Shown one piece after another: positions 25,001-35,600 of a stretch of 64,000 bases of DNA. This DNA is from Ciona intestinalis (Eukaryota; Chordata; Ascidiacea; Phlebobranchia; Cionidae). The stretch spans positions 253,051 to 317,050 of the forward strand of contig NC_020171.2 in NCBI RefSeq assembly GCF_000224145.3, given 5' to 3'. Position numbers and translations under genes: made by a program. A model generated the notes under the pieces. The model made no database searches. It was given only the letters and a program-made list of their open reading frames with translations, and was not told the origin of the DNA. Within the stretch, counting starts at the first letter, position 1. Every line of letters begins with the position of its first letter.

Positions 25001-28000
25001 ACACTTATTTTCTTCCAATTAAATGTAAATATGTTTTTAACTGTAAGCATGTTTTACCAACTGTTGTTTCTATACTATTTTCCGTTAGTTTTAAACTTTT
25101 TATTTTATTTTCACAGCCATCCAGTTTACCCACGTTAAACATTGACCCAACTGCCTTGCTACCTGGGGCTGCCCCTAAACCGAGACCAGCCCCTGACACA
25201 AGCAAGCCGCTTGAAAGCGCGACGAAAACGAGGTCAAGAGGTCAAGCAGGTCGACGACCCCCAAGTCGCCAGGCACGCAGGAAAGTTGCCACACAAGTTG
25301 ACTCAGGTGGTTGCATTATTATCAATTTGGACTGAAAACTTAACCAAAACTGGGGGTGTTTAATATAGTAGGGTGGGAGAAGATGGGACACCTTTAGCAC
25401 ATAATATCCAAATATCTTGGTCGTGTTTTGAACAATTAGTATCGGTTTATGGAAGTCGTGAAAATACAGTTTTATAATTTTTTGCATTTTTTTTGTTTAC
25501 TATTAAATTGGACGAGAAAATTTAATTAAAATGTGTCCCATATTCCCCCACCCTACTATATTTTATCTCATATTTAACTTGAAAAAATATTTTATATTTG
25601 ATGTGTTTTAGCCTCTTTATCTTTTTTCTTTTTTTATCCTTTTTTGGTTGTCTAATATTTTATATCACATTTAACATAAAAAAACATTAAACTCATTAAA
25701 CAGAACTACTAAATAGTAATATTTAAATGGATACCTTTAAGAATTTTTACTCCAATAAGGGTATGTTAGTGTGATTTTTAAGAATTTTTCCTGTGCCCTA
25801 TCCCCTATATTTAAAAATGAAAGTTAAAATCAGCATAGAGATTTTGATGATAGGAACTAGTGTTTAAAGTTGTCAGTTTTAAATTTAGGTAACTCTACTT
25901 ACGGCAAGACTCCATCAGAGTATGACATAGTACCCAGTATAAATGTGCCTATCTTACAAACATGTCATAAAATAAACTTTATACAGTAGTGATAGTGCAA
26001 TGATCAATTTATATCTTAAATAAAAGCTAAAAATGTGACATGAAAAAATGTTCTTGTTTTCACTGGCATAAACTTTTATCTTTAACTTATGGATACCTTG
26101 ACTTTTAAAAAGTTAGGCGTCCATAAAATCGAGTTAATCAAAGGTTTTTAGACCTGAGGTCATTTTTATATTCAATTATGTCTTGAAAAAACATAATCCG
26201 TATATTCCTTATTTTTAAATTAACATTTAATTGAATAAACAGCTGATGGTTTTTTTGACGCAACAACAACAACAGCAACAACAACAACAACAACAACAAG
26301 TAGTATTGATCAACAAGCAAAACCAACAACATCGAAATCTAAACCTGATGATAAAGTGGATGATTTTCTTGGTAATTTATAATAATACTTATACAGTTGA
26401 TGTAAAAACCAAAAAAAAATTTCTTTTAATTTTTAAATTACCCCAAAAGCGCAAAAATATTTGAATTTATTTCTTTATATATATGATTAAGTGGCAAAAG
26501 TATTAGTTGGGGTAATGGAATATTTTTTTTACATCTTATAACCCTCACAACACCCTTAATGTGTTGTAAGTTATGCCAATAGCTTGATGGTTTTTGATGG
26601 GTCAATGGGTAATTTAGCAAGTTGTTACTCCCTTGGTTGTCGTATGTGTCCTTGACTCCTTGGGCAAGACACTTAACGGCAATTGCTCCGACCCAGTGAT
26701 CACTAATGGTTGTACAAATTATCAGCCATGCATGAAAAAATAATCCCCTCCTCCCAAAAAAAATCACCCACAAAGTTACATACATGGTAACTCGTAAGTG
26801 GGCAGTAGGTGTATGAAACAGAACACCTATGTTGTATGCTTGCCCCCTACACAAGGAAAAATAACAAATAATAGTGATATATATTAATTATTTTTATCAA
26901 TTGTGATTTATTTCAGATGATCTGTTGGGGAATACCGTGACACCTAAGTCATCTGTAATCAAGAAAAAAGAATCCAAAAATTTATTCGGTAATTTTGATT
27001 GACAGCTGTCAATCAAACTTAATAAATAAACCTTCCATGTTTCTAGATGATGATGAAGATATCTTCAAACCAACATCCAGGACCTCTAAGAGCAAAGTTA
27101 AAGATGTTGATTTATTTGCTGATGATGATGATTTGTTCGCATCAACCAAAGATCAACCTCCAACATCAACATCCGATAAAAAAAAGAAAAAAACCCCCAA
27201 ACAAGTTCGTGATATTTTTTTTAAAAATATAAACCATTAAAACCAAGGTGATCCTAGAATACAAAAATTATAGAGGCCACATTTAATACCTTCCTCTTTG
27301 TGACTAACATAAAATATGGACACTGTACTAACTAGACCCCAACGATACTGATTCTAAAATAAAAATTTTAAAACTTTTTCTAAGATTGCTCAAATCTATA
27401 AATGTAAGTAATAGTATTTTTTTATAAAAATAAAATTAAGAAAAAACAATGTTCTGTGATATTTTTTACTAAAACAGCAAAGTACTGCCTAGATTTTGGC
27501 AAAACTAGTTTTAATATTTTGTACTTAAAACCAGAGAATGTTTTGGGCACGAAAAGTATAAAATAGTTTAAATTTAGCAACAAATATCAGGGAATTTGCG
27601 ACTTTTAACTTTTTCAAATAGACTTTCGGTAAATGTGTAGTGACCAAACTGATCGTGTGTGAAATAGGTAAAAAATTAATAAACTTTCACTTTTACTTGA
27701 TCAAACTTGTTGAACAGGATCTTGATGATTTATTTGGAGATGATTTTGATCCAGTGTTGCCCAAGAAAAAGGTTGAATCCAAGCAAACAACAGTAACACA
27801 CGAGGATAATTTATTTGATGACAACACTGATATTTTCGCTGATCTTCCAAAACCTAAAAAGAAAGTTCCAAAAACGAAGAAAAGCAAAGCGCCAACAACA
27901 TCTTTATTTGATGATGATTTAGGTAAAAAATTCCGGTACTTGTTTAAGGTTTCTAGAACTGTGTATCATAAAATGAGTTACATTGTAAATTTCATAAGAT

Positions 28001-28340
28001 GAGTTAGAGGTGCTGTAGTAAAATTTTTACTGATTAAAAAAAGTTATGAAAGAAATTTTGGCATGTTATGTCACTCATGTGTATGTAAAAAAATGACCAA
28101 GATGATACGAGTTACTTTAAAAATATAATCTGAATTGATGTTAATTTATTATTATTGTTATTTAGCAAATATAATTTTTATTCATAAGTTGCGTTTTATT
28201 TTCCAACAGATGACATTTTTGCCCAACCTACTAAATCAAGCAGTAAAAAAGTTTCCAAAAAATCAACCAAACAAAGTGAGAAAAATGGGAGCAAAGATGG
28301 AGACTTGTTTGATGATCCATTGAATGCTTTACTTTCATAA
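13084..28340 (+). CDS. WASHC2: WASH complex subunit 2 (FAM21)
   Basis: Exons: 13084-13137, 13265-13351, 13957-14121, 14521-14622, 15393-15530, 16367-16460, 17104-17217, 17882-18003, 18287-18341, 18516-18617, 18853-19064, 19805-19961, 20096-20190, 20607-20734, 21207-21686, 22355-22531, 23072-23120, 23618-23705, 24006-24167, 24398-24599, 25117-25306, 26243-26371, 26917-26988, 27047-27204, 27718-27922, 28210-28340; about 1,220 residues. The head domain that binds the WASH complex is clear (exons 2-6: QLIHDTRLTDAKI, LSDHQFIEN, DPYVHRPLPHLIGS). The tail holds about 20 acidic Leu-Phe motifs (e.g. LFADDDDLF, LFDDNTDIFADL), known in FAM21 to bind VPS35 of retromer. RSRGQAGRRPPSRQARR (exon at 25117) matches the capping-protein-binding region. 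The end FDDPLNALLS matches the vertebrate end FDDPLNAFGGQ. Exon 20096-20190 has a frame problem, treated separately. The protein acts on endosomes, linking retromer to Arp2/3-driven actin. Confidence 0.95.
13532..13708. mobile_element. 177-bp MITE with perfect 30-bp inverted ends and 8-bp target duplication
   Basis: The arms at 13532-13561 and 13679-13708 are exact reverse complements, starting GGTAATCCTTTAGCTGGTGG. ATTCTTCC flanks both sides (13524-13531, 13709-13716). An 8-bp duplication suggests a hAT origin. It lies in WASHC2 intron 2. A degraded relative of the arm (GGTCACCAGTTAAAGCATTACC) sits at about 13801-13822. Confidence 0.88.
14684..15000. repeat. Degenerate tandem duplication in WASHC2 intron 4
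   Basis: AGTTAAGCGCTTATTTGGTG at about 14684 and AGTTAAGTGTTTAGCTGGTA at about 14819 start two related stretches. Both continue with GTTGTTAACATGATA and later with a TGGTAGTTT...AAT.TGTTA block. The unit is roughly 135-170 bp. Confidence 0.5.
16550..16740 (-). mobile_element. Old SINE-1 copy in WASHC2 intron
   Basis: Diverged reverse copy: ATTAGTGACCACTGGGTTGG, then AAGGCTTGAACCCAGCATCT. Its tail end is not recognisable. Confidence 0.55.
16862..17070 (-). mobile_element. Short interspersed element with ATT-type tail (SINE-2)
   Basis: Reverse copy of the family seen complete at 31377-31603: TTTTTGTCTCTTTAAGTAAG, AAAGACAGGATATAGCG, AAAACAACAGTTGTTAAA. It ends 34 bp before WASHC2 exon 7. Confidence 0.65.
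18181..18280 (-). mobile_element. SINE-2 fragment
   Basis: AATAATAATAATAACTTTATTTATCTCTTTGATTACC is the tail end of SINE-2 in reverse, directly upstream of WASHC2 exon 9. Confidence 0.5.
19613..19765 (+). mobile_element. SINE-1, 3' half
   Basis: Sense fragment: AAATTATCAGCCATACATAA, GTAACTCGTAAGCTGGCACG, ACACCCGTGTTATAACGACT. It ends about 40 bp before WASHC2 exon 12. Confidence 0.7.
20096..20190 (+). other. WASHC2 exon 13 with a frame break or alternative donor
   Basis: The exon encodes KVVREKKAVGGLFDEDND and then leaves frame in a GAT/GAG run near 20155-20165. One base more would restore a typical LFa motif (acidic run, then DLFNDL) and the correct phase at the donor at 20191. Alternatively, a donor at 20135 (GGAG|GTTTAT) skips the broken part and joins the next exon in frame as KKAVGEPPKAAK. 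An assembly error, a true indel allele, or alternative splicing all fit. Confidence 0.6.
20325..20590 (-). mobile_element. SINE-1 copy abutting WASHC2 exon 14
   Basis: Reverse copy with two repeats of the TTGGACAA...GGGTTGGAGCAATTGT block (about 20330 and 20460) and CTTGCCCAAGGACACATATG. The region corresponding to the tRNA-like head runs into the acceptor of the exon starting at 20607. Confidence 0.6.
20968..21162. mobile_element. MITE-1 copy in WASHC2 intron
   Basis: TAGTAGGGGAGGGAAGATGG on the left, GTCTTCCCCCACTTTACTA on the right, with the usual GACCGTTGGTAATTGTTTAA core. It is slightly diverged and ends about 45 bp before exon 15. Confidence 0.8.
22128..22313. mobile_element. MITE-1 copy in WASHC2 intron, inverted core
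   Basis: GGGGTAAGATGGGATACC to GTGTCCCATCTTTCCCCACC. It ends 41 bp before exon 16. A small GAGACGT triplication sits inside at about 22208-22230. Confidence 0.8.
23165..23420 (-). repeat. Three tandem SINE-1 tail fragments
   Basis: The roughly 90-110-bp piece containing GACAGTCnnTnnAACA..TGTTnTGTTTCATACACC occurs three times in a row (starting about 23168, 23265 and 23355). The second and third are preceded by TTATTTATCnTCGC. No tRNA-like head is present. Confidence 0.65.
23850..23935 (-). mobile_element. SINE-2 fragment, diverged
   Basis: AATAAAGAGAGGCATTAACAACAAAACAACTGTTAACG resembles the middle of SINE-2 in reverse. Weak match. Confidence 0.35.
24936..25105 (+). mobile_element. SINE-2 copy running into a WASHC2 splice acceptor
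   Basis: Sense copy: ATTAGAAGACTAACTTGATA, GCTAGGTGAAGCGACCACAC, TAAATGTAAATATGTTTTTA. The match continues loosely to about 25105 (ACTGTTGTTTCTATACTATT), i.e. into the pyrimidine tract of the exon starting at 25117. Confidence 0.65.
25366..25562. mobile_element. MITE-1, full-length
   Basis: TAGTAGGGTGGGAGAAGATG to the complement-like right end ATTCCCCCACCCTACTATA, flanked by TA. It lies in the WASHC2 intron after exon 21. Confidence 0.88.
25915..26115 (+). repeat. Unclassified dispersed repeat, copy 2
   Basis: Matches the reverse complement of 1665-1905 (CAGTAGTGATAGTGCAATGA, GTGACATGAAAAAATGTTCT). Family unknown. Confidence 0.55.
26264..26300 (+). repeat. ACA trinucleotide run encoding poly-threonine in WASHC2
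   Basis: An uninterrupted CAA/ACA run, apart from one AGC, lies inside exon 26243-26371. In the frame fixed by the flanking exons it encodes a Thr tract with one Ala (ATTTTATTTTTTT), not poly-Gln. Confidence 0.8.
26640..26850 (+). mobile_element. SINE-1, head missing
   Basis: Sense copy: CTTGGGCAAGACACTTAACG, GCAATTGCTCCGACCCAGTG, TACATGGTAACTCGTAAGTG. It ends before the CATT tail. WASHC2 intron. Confidence 0.7.
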
Positions 28341-28614
28341 AATATAATTTACTTCAAGCCATAAATTATTTATCATGATTATTTTATTTTTAACCACATA
28401 TATATTCCACGTGTTCAATAATTTTAAAATTGGAAACAACAAAAATTGTAACGAAATTTTACACATAAACTATATATTTTTTGTTAAATTATTTTTTGTA
28501 CCAAAATTTCAACATATTTTTATTCTTGATATATAGACATAAATAAGACAGAAACTTGAGTATAGAAAAAATTTGGAAATTTTTTTTTTCTGATTTGAGA
28601 TTAATTTTCACAAA

Positions 28615-28637
28615 AATAAATAAAGTGCAATAATAAA
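28615..28637 (+). terminator. Cluster of AATAAA polyadenylation signals for WASHC2
   Basis: Three AATAAA hexamers (28615, 28619, 28632) about 280 bp after the WASHC2 stop. Confidence 0.6.
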
Positions 28638-29472
28638 AATATATTTTCATGAGTGTGTTTCAAATATTTTACGTTAATTTGTTTCCTGTGTTCATTATTT
28701 CTGATTATTATTATTAATATAAACATCATTTTAACACTTGGTATTTTTAACTTTTAAGCTGCAAATCGTTAGATATTTAGTTACAAACGCAAACTGTCCA
28801 TCAGATACTTACGTTTTGAGATGTATGTCACAGACAGTATCAACATAGGCTACATTTTGCCTACATAGGCACATCTGTTCTAAAGAAACAATTACATGCC
28901 TTGTGCAAGTAACATTTACCTCCAAAATTTCAGGGTTTATCTTTTATCACAATACAATTTGATTTAAACTTCACTCATTTTTAATAAACTTCACTCATTT
29001 TTAATTAATAAAAGCAATTTAATTTAACGAAATTTAAGAACAATTTAACAAATATCTTAAGTGTTTATTACAATTAAATTAAATGAGGTATTAAGTGCAT
29101 GATTAGAAAATCCAGACAAATGTGTTTTGTTATAAAATGAATTCAAAGCAACAAAATATGAATGGGTTATCATTGAGGGTTAAGGCTATTGAATTGGCAT
29201 GGAACTTTTTACAGAAAGTATAGCCATGTTTAAAATTAATATTTAAAACATAAACAGTACAAAGTGATCGAAAAAATGAGCCAACTCTGGCAAAAATTCC
29301 AGGTCATATAATGTACTACATTGTACATGTCCCACATAGAGTAGAAAGTGCTAAGTGATGAAGGCAGAAATTTATCTAAGTATTAATTGTGTGAACAATA
29401 CAGTCAAGTAATTGAAAAAAACTGCAGTAAATGAATTAAAATAAAACATGAAGAGTTACCATAAAAATAACC

Positions 29473-29478
29473 TTTATT
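29473..29478 (-). terminator. Candidate polyadenylation signal for the lipoxygenase-like gene
   Basis: TTTATT on the plus strand, i.e. AATAAA on the minus strand, 210 bp past the stop codon. Confidence 0.45.
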
Positions 29479-29687
29479 ATAATTAAAAACGATTTATAAA
29501 AATTAGGAAGTAAATAACATATGAAACAGGTTTAAACTTTTCATGTCATAAAAATATTGGATGCTCTAGGTCACGCAACATTTTATAAATCCATATTTCA
29601 ACAACACATGCTGAAGTATTTAAAAAAAATATTGTTGGTTAGTGAAAGTTTTGCTACACATCTGTGCACAAGTTTGAAGACCATGGT

Positions 29688-32600
29688 TTAGAAGCAATTT
29701 GATTGGACCAACTGTTCAAGCTTTACAAGCTGCATTCCAGTTGCTTTGTCAACGTTTTTCACATTTTCTGCGACAACTGTTGATTTTTGGAGCTGAAAAA
29801 TAGTTATTATGTTAATATACATTGTTTGCAGAATGATTGTCTAACACTGTGGCAAAGTGATTAGCATGCATACATACAACTTAGAGGTAATGGACTCAAG
29901 GTTCATTGCGGTTACCATTGTGGGTGTATGTGTGGGCAAGATTAACAGCAATTGCTTTAACCCAGTGGTCATGGGTTGTCCAAATTATCAGTTGGCCATA
30001 CATAAAAAATAATAACCCGAAATAACATACATAGTAACTTGTAAGCTGGCACATGGTGTAAGAAACAGAACACCCGTGTCTAACAACTGTCAAGGGGAGG
30101 ATAAAGTAAGTTACATTCATTCATTCAACCATAGAATACTGGGTTTTATGCTACCATTGCTGACATTGTCCTTGAGGTCATTTCTCCAACCCAGTGGTCA
30201 CTAATCAGTTGTTTATGCAAAAACTAACTAGATGGTAACTTTAAGCAAGCATGAAACAGGAAACCTGTGTTATAATGACTGTCACTGCTTCCTTACGCAA
30301 GGATAAACAAGTTTCATCCATTCATTATATCAACAGCAAATAAATAAAACCTTGAGATTTCCATCCAAACTCCGAATATTTGAAATAAAATTTCTTGCCG
30401 CGCTATCGGGCCCGCTGTCATGGAAATCATATTTTAGTTTCATCATCGATAAATCGAACGTGGGCGATGGAATGTAGTCGACGAATACATCAAGAAAACA
30501 ACTGAAATAAAAAACGAAATTATTTATAGTAGGGTGGGAGAAGATGGGACACCTGTTCATTTTATTTTTTCGTCCCATTTGGTGGTAAACAAAGAATATT
30601 TAGAGGATATTTGGATATTTTGTGCTAAAGGTGTCCTAACTTCCCCCACTCTACTATATATCATATACTAGCACAGTAGGTGTCCGCCCATGAGAAAATA
30701 TTATAATAATAACAACTTCATTTGTCTCTTCGATTATTGTAGCGAAGATTTAATATATTGTAATTGAAAAGACAGGAAATAGCAACAAAACAACAGTTGT
30801 TAAAACAGATGTATCAATAAGTGTTCTAGTGCTTGCTAATTTGTTTAATCAAGTAGTCAAAAATAAACAAAAAATCACCCACAAAGTTATATACATGAGT
30901 TGTAAAGGAGGCACAAGGTGTATGAAACAGAACACCTGTGTTATAACAACTGTTGTTTTCTGCCATTAAAATATAAACCAGTTACAATAAAAATCAGTTA
31001 AAAACTCAACTTACTTTGTCCTCATAACATCGAGAGGATGAACAAGTAGAAGAGGATCTCTTTTCACCTCATCTATCCTGATCCCTGTTTGCTCCTCATA
31101 CATCTTCCAATCTTGTGGATCATCAAACGTATGGAACGGGTATCTGATGGCGGTACATCCAAACTTTCGAGCAAAGAAATCCAAGTAAGATTGATGGTCA
31201 GCTGAATGAACAACTGATGACTGTGGAAAATAGTGTTTTTTTTAAATATTTTTTTTTAAATACAGTTGGTTGGGGTAAGATGAGACACGTTTTCATTCTA
31301 TTTTCTCGCCCAATTTGATACACAAAGAACATTTAAAAAGTTATATATTCGTAACCACAAGACTCCTATTTGTTTGTATTAGAAGAAGTTTAACTTGATA
31401 ATAACCAAACATAAATGGCTCGTCTGTCTGCTAGGTGTAGCGACCACACTTTTTTTTCCAATTAAATGTAAATATGTTTTTAACTGTAAGCGTGTTTAAC
31501 AACTGTTGTTTTGTCGCTATATCCTGTATTGTCGTTTAAAATATTTTGAAATCTTTGCTACCAAAATCGAAGAGACAAATAAAGTTATTATTATTAATAA
31601 TTTTAAAAACATACAACAAAAGTTGCAAGATTTTTAAACAAAATTATATATAGAGTACTGTGGGGGAAGATGGGATACCATTAGCTTATAATATCCAAAC
31701 ATCCAGATTGTGTTTTAAATACTCTATGAAAGTCGTAAAAATATAATTTTATAAATGTTTGAATATTCTTTGTTTACTGCCAAATAGGACGAGAAAATAG
31801 AATGTTTAGGTGTCCCATCTTCCCCCACACTACTGTACCATATCATTTTAATTAAAACAACTCAAAGTTTGCAATTAAAAAATAATTAAATACCAGATGT
31901 ATGAAAGTAGCGATACCATCAACCATATTCACTGCATTAAACCTTGGTACACGTGTTTGGATGGATTGGGACAATAATAACCATTCGGATCTGAAAATAA
32001 ACCAGATGATTCGTGTTTGAAATAAAAAAAAATATATATATATATAACGTTTTTGTGTTAAATTAATTTTAAGCAATTAGAATTCAGAACTATTTCAATC
32101 ACAGTTAATTTAAAATCCAGTTTTGTTTTGTTTGAAATTTGTTTACAAAAATTATAGACCACTCATTAGGTCCATACAGTACACATTGTATTCAAGGTTT
32201 AAAATTTTCCATGAAACGAATATATATTTTTATATTTATAGATATATATTTTTTTAAACAATTTTAAAATTTTGTTTTAGACAAATTATATTAACTTACT
32301 CATCAATATATGGAACCATCTCTTCAACAAATGAACGAATCACTTGATAATATTGTCGCAAGTATTCAAAGTATGGTATCTGGTATATTTATATATTGTT
32401 AGAAATAGAATTAATATGGCAGCCATGTTTAGTATGGTGGGGAAAGATGGGACACCTCTTTATTCAATTTTCACGTCCCATTTGGGTAGTAAACAAAAAA
32501 CATTCAAAAATTATGAAACTTAGGACTCTTACAGACCGTAGGTAATTGTTTAAAACATAATTAGATTTTGGATATTATGTGTAAGTGGTAAATGTGTCCC

Positions 32601-35600
32601 ATCTTACCCTACAGTACTATATATGTATATAAATATAATATAAGAATATAAATTACCATATAATTATAATATATAAATATAATAACATAAGCTTCATTAT
32701 GTTAAAATACTGATATGCTATATTTATATATCTTATTGGCATATCTTTTTTATTTTATTTTATGTTATGCTCACACAAATGTGTTTGTCACCTGTCAATA
32801 CAGTCATAAAATTATAAGAAGGTAATTTATCATATGATTCATATATATATATATATTATATATATATAAATATAGCCTATATATGTATGAATATAGTAAC
32901 ATAAAATTAGATAGTTAGATTATATTATTGTAAGAATTCTGGCAAATCAATTTTACTTTGTTCATTTTATGTTATGCTCACAAAAATGTGTCTGTCAATA
33001 AAGTGAGAAAACCTTATTTAAATAAACATATTATGTCAATGCTTTTTCACAAAAAGCCAACATTAAGTATAAACTAATAACAAAATCACCCAATTTTCGA
33101 AACGTATTTTACACTTTTTTGTTAGCATAAAATAAAACGATTTAAATTTTTACAATAACAGTTAAAACTATGTTTGAACTACTGTAGTAGGTAACTAATT
33201 AAATAACGATATATTTGAGATTAAAAGGTTTTGCTCTAATGTTTTTAAAGTAAAAATCTGCGTTAAAAGCTTGGTAAAAAACAAAATAGTGGGCACACTT
33301 TTAATGTTTAAGTTTAGATACAGTTTTACAGAATTTACAATAATTGTTTTATTATTTATAGTAATAATTAGTAGTATCGAACTTTGTCAACGTATTTCAA
33401 CAATTCCCTTCCATTATTATTTAACGACTCCCAAAACTACAGTGGAAAGCATTTAATTCATGCTCTGTTACATTCAAGTGTTTTGCTTCTACAAATACTA
33501 TGTGTGGTTAGGAATCCATTAACACATAAAATATAGACGTAACATATCAACACCTTTGTATCTTCTGTCACATATTCTGGTGGAAACAACTGATGATCAC
33601 GATCATTAGTCTGTGTGGTAAACAAGTTAGAACAAGTTAATGTAGCTAATATTAATGAGATGTTTTGTAATATTCATATATTAATGTATATAATATTTAA
33701 TTTTTCATAAACAATGGTGCAAATTCTTGTGTCTAAACCAGAGGATACTAGGTTCAAGGCTCGACGATGCTACTACTGTGGTTTTATCGCATGTTTTCTT
33801 GGGCAAGGCCAAACAGTTAAAGTTAGACATAATAACTTGCAAGCGAGCAAAAAGTATATGTAATAGAACACATGTAGTATAACTTTAAGTTGCCACATGC
33901 AGAACCTAAATAAATTTATTTATTCAACTATTATTAATTACAATCATAACATAATAAACTTACGTTTGCACAACTCTTAGATCCATTTACAATATAATAA
34001 TCATGTAATTTAGTTTCAATTCCAGAAGAAAACTGTCGTCGATTAACAGGAAAAGATTTCCAGAAACAAAAATAACGATCGATCACTGATTGGTTGTTAT
34101 CGGTGGCGTGGCAAATACGGAGCGCCTGATTGGTGGAAAATAAAATTTAAAATAAAAGCTGTTTCAATGTTAACATGAGTTTGTTTATATAATATTCACT
34201 AGGGTGGGGGAAGATGTTCATCTCATTTCCTAGTAAACAAAGGATTTTAATACCATATCTTTACAACTTCCATAGACCGTTTTTTAATTGTTTAAAAGAC
34301 GAATGTTTGGATAAATTAATATATGTTAAAGGTGTCCCTTCTTACCCCCTGGTAATATATCATCACAAATTGAAAGTAGCTGTAATCAACTATGTAAATC
34401 AAACCCTGATTTGGTGCGCATAAAGTTGGGCGATTCTTGTAACGAAATAACAGGATCAAATGTTACGAAATATAAAACATACAAAATTCAACAGTTTGGT
34501 TTAAATTATTGAGATGCACTTACCTGATAATTAAGTCGTTCAACAAATCGAAAATGTGGAGCAAGCAGTTTGAACAATACTCCTTCATGGTTGAGCTGTT
34601 TCTTCGCATAAACACAAACAGCACTTGGGAAAACGAAGTGAACGTAATTATGCGCAAATCCTGGTGCATAGTACGTGAGGCATATCTGGTGAAAAGTAAA
34701 CAATTTTTATATTATATATATAATAATTTAAATATTTGTTGTTTCTTTTTGCAAAAGTTAAAATAATGTCAGCATAAGTTGGCAGTGTTAAGGAACTCAA
34801 TTCTATATTATAACTTATTTATTATTGAGGGGCAAATTGAGATTAACAAGGAGCTGTCATATTGTGCACCATACATGGTGTGCCTGCCAAAGTGGTTAGT
34901 GCGCCTGCCTGTAACCGGGCGGTAATGGGTTCAAGGCTCGACGCTGCTACTATTGTAGTTGTATGAGTAGTATGACGGTATGTGTCCTTGGGCAAGACAC
35001 TTAACGACAATTACTCCAATCCAGTGGTCACTAATGGGTTGTCACCAAATTATCAGCCATGCCCATACATAAAAAAAAATAATCACCCACAAAGTAACAT
35101 ACATGGTAACTTGCAAGCTGGCACGAGGTGTTCAACCCATGGAATAACGACTGTCGTTTTCCAGCCACGCAAGGATAAAGTAAGTTACATTCATTCATTC
35201 ATTTTAACTTATTGTTAGTTTACAAACCTGAGCATGAAGTTTAGCAAGTTCATAGTTCGGTCGATGCAATGATCCTGAATCAGAATGAAAAATTCCACCA
35301 TTTCCCATTTCAATAGAAATCTTATGTTTTGCAAGGTCGACATATATGCGACGCACATCCCAATAAAATCCCTGGAAATCAAAATTTAAATTGGGAGAAT
35401 CTTGAAGCTTGTCTAGCACATGTTTATTAATGGAAGATTAAATTAGTTTGAAATGAAGTTGGTTTTATATTTGATAGTTTATTTACACTTTAAATCCATT
35501 AATAGTTAGTTATTTAAAATAGCACAGTGTCTTACAAAACCTTACAGTTAGAGCAGCTTTTAATAGCTGCCTACTTTAAATAAATGAATGAACGTCACTT

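Larger units (their letters stand above)
28341..29687. other. Intergenic region between WASHC2 and the lipoxygenase-like gene
   Basis: The two genes converge here. AT-rich sequence with no supported exon or clear repeat, apart from AATAAA signals for both sides. Confidence 0.6.

Noticed and set aside
26138-26332. Minus-strand frame with a poly-leucine run
   Set aside because: It is the antisense of the ACA run in a WASHC2 exon; the sense frame is fixed by exon phase.
31377-31603. SINE-2 considered as a tRNA or other RNA gene
   Set aside because: No cloverleaf or A/B boxes could be read. Dispersed copies with an ATT tail fit a retroposon or a LINE 3' end.
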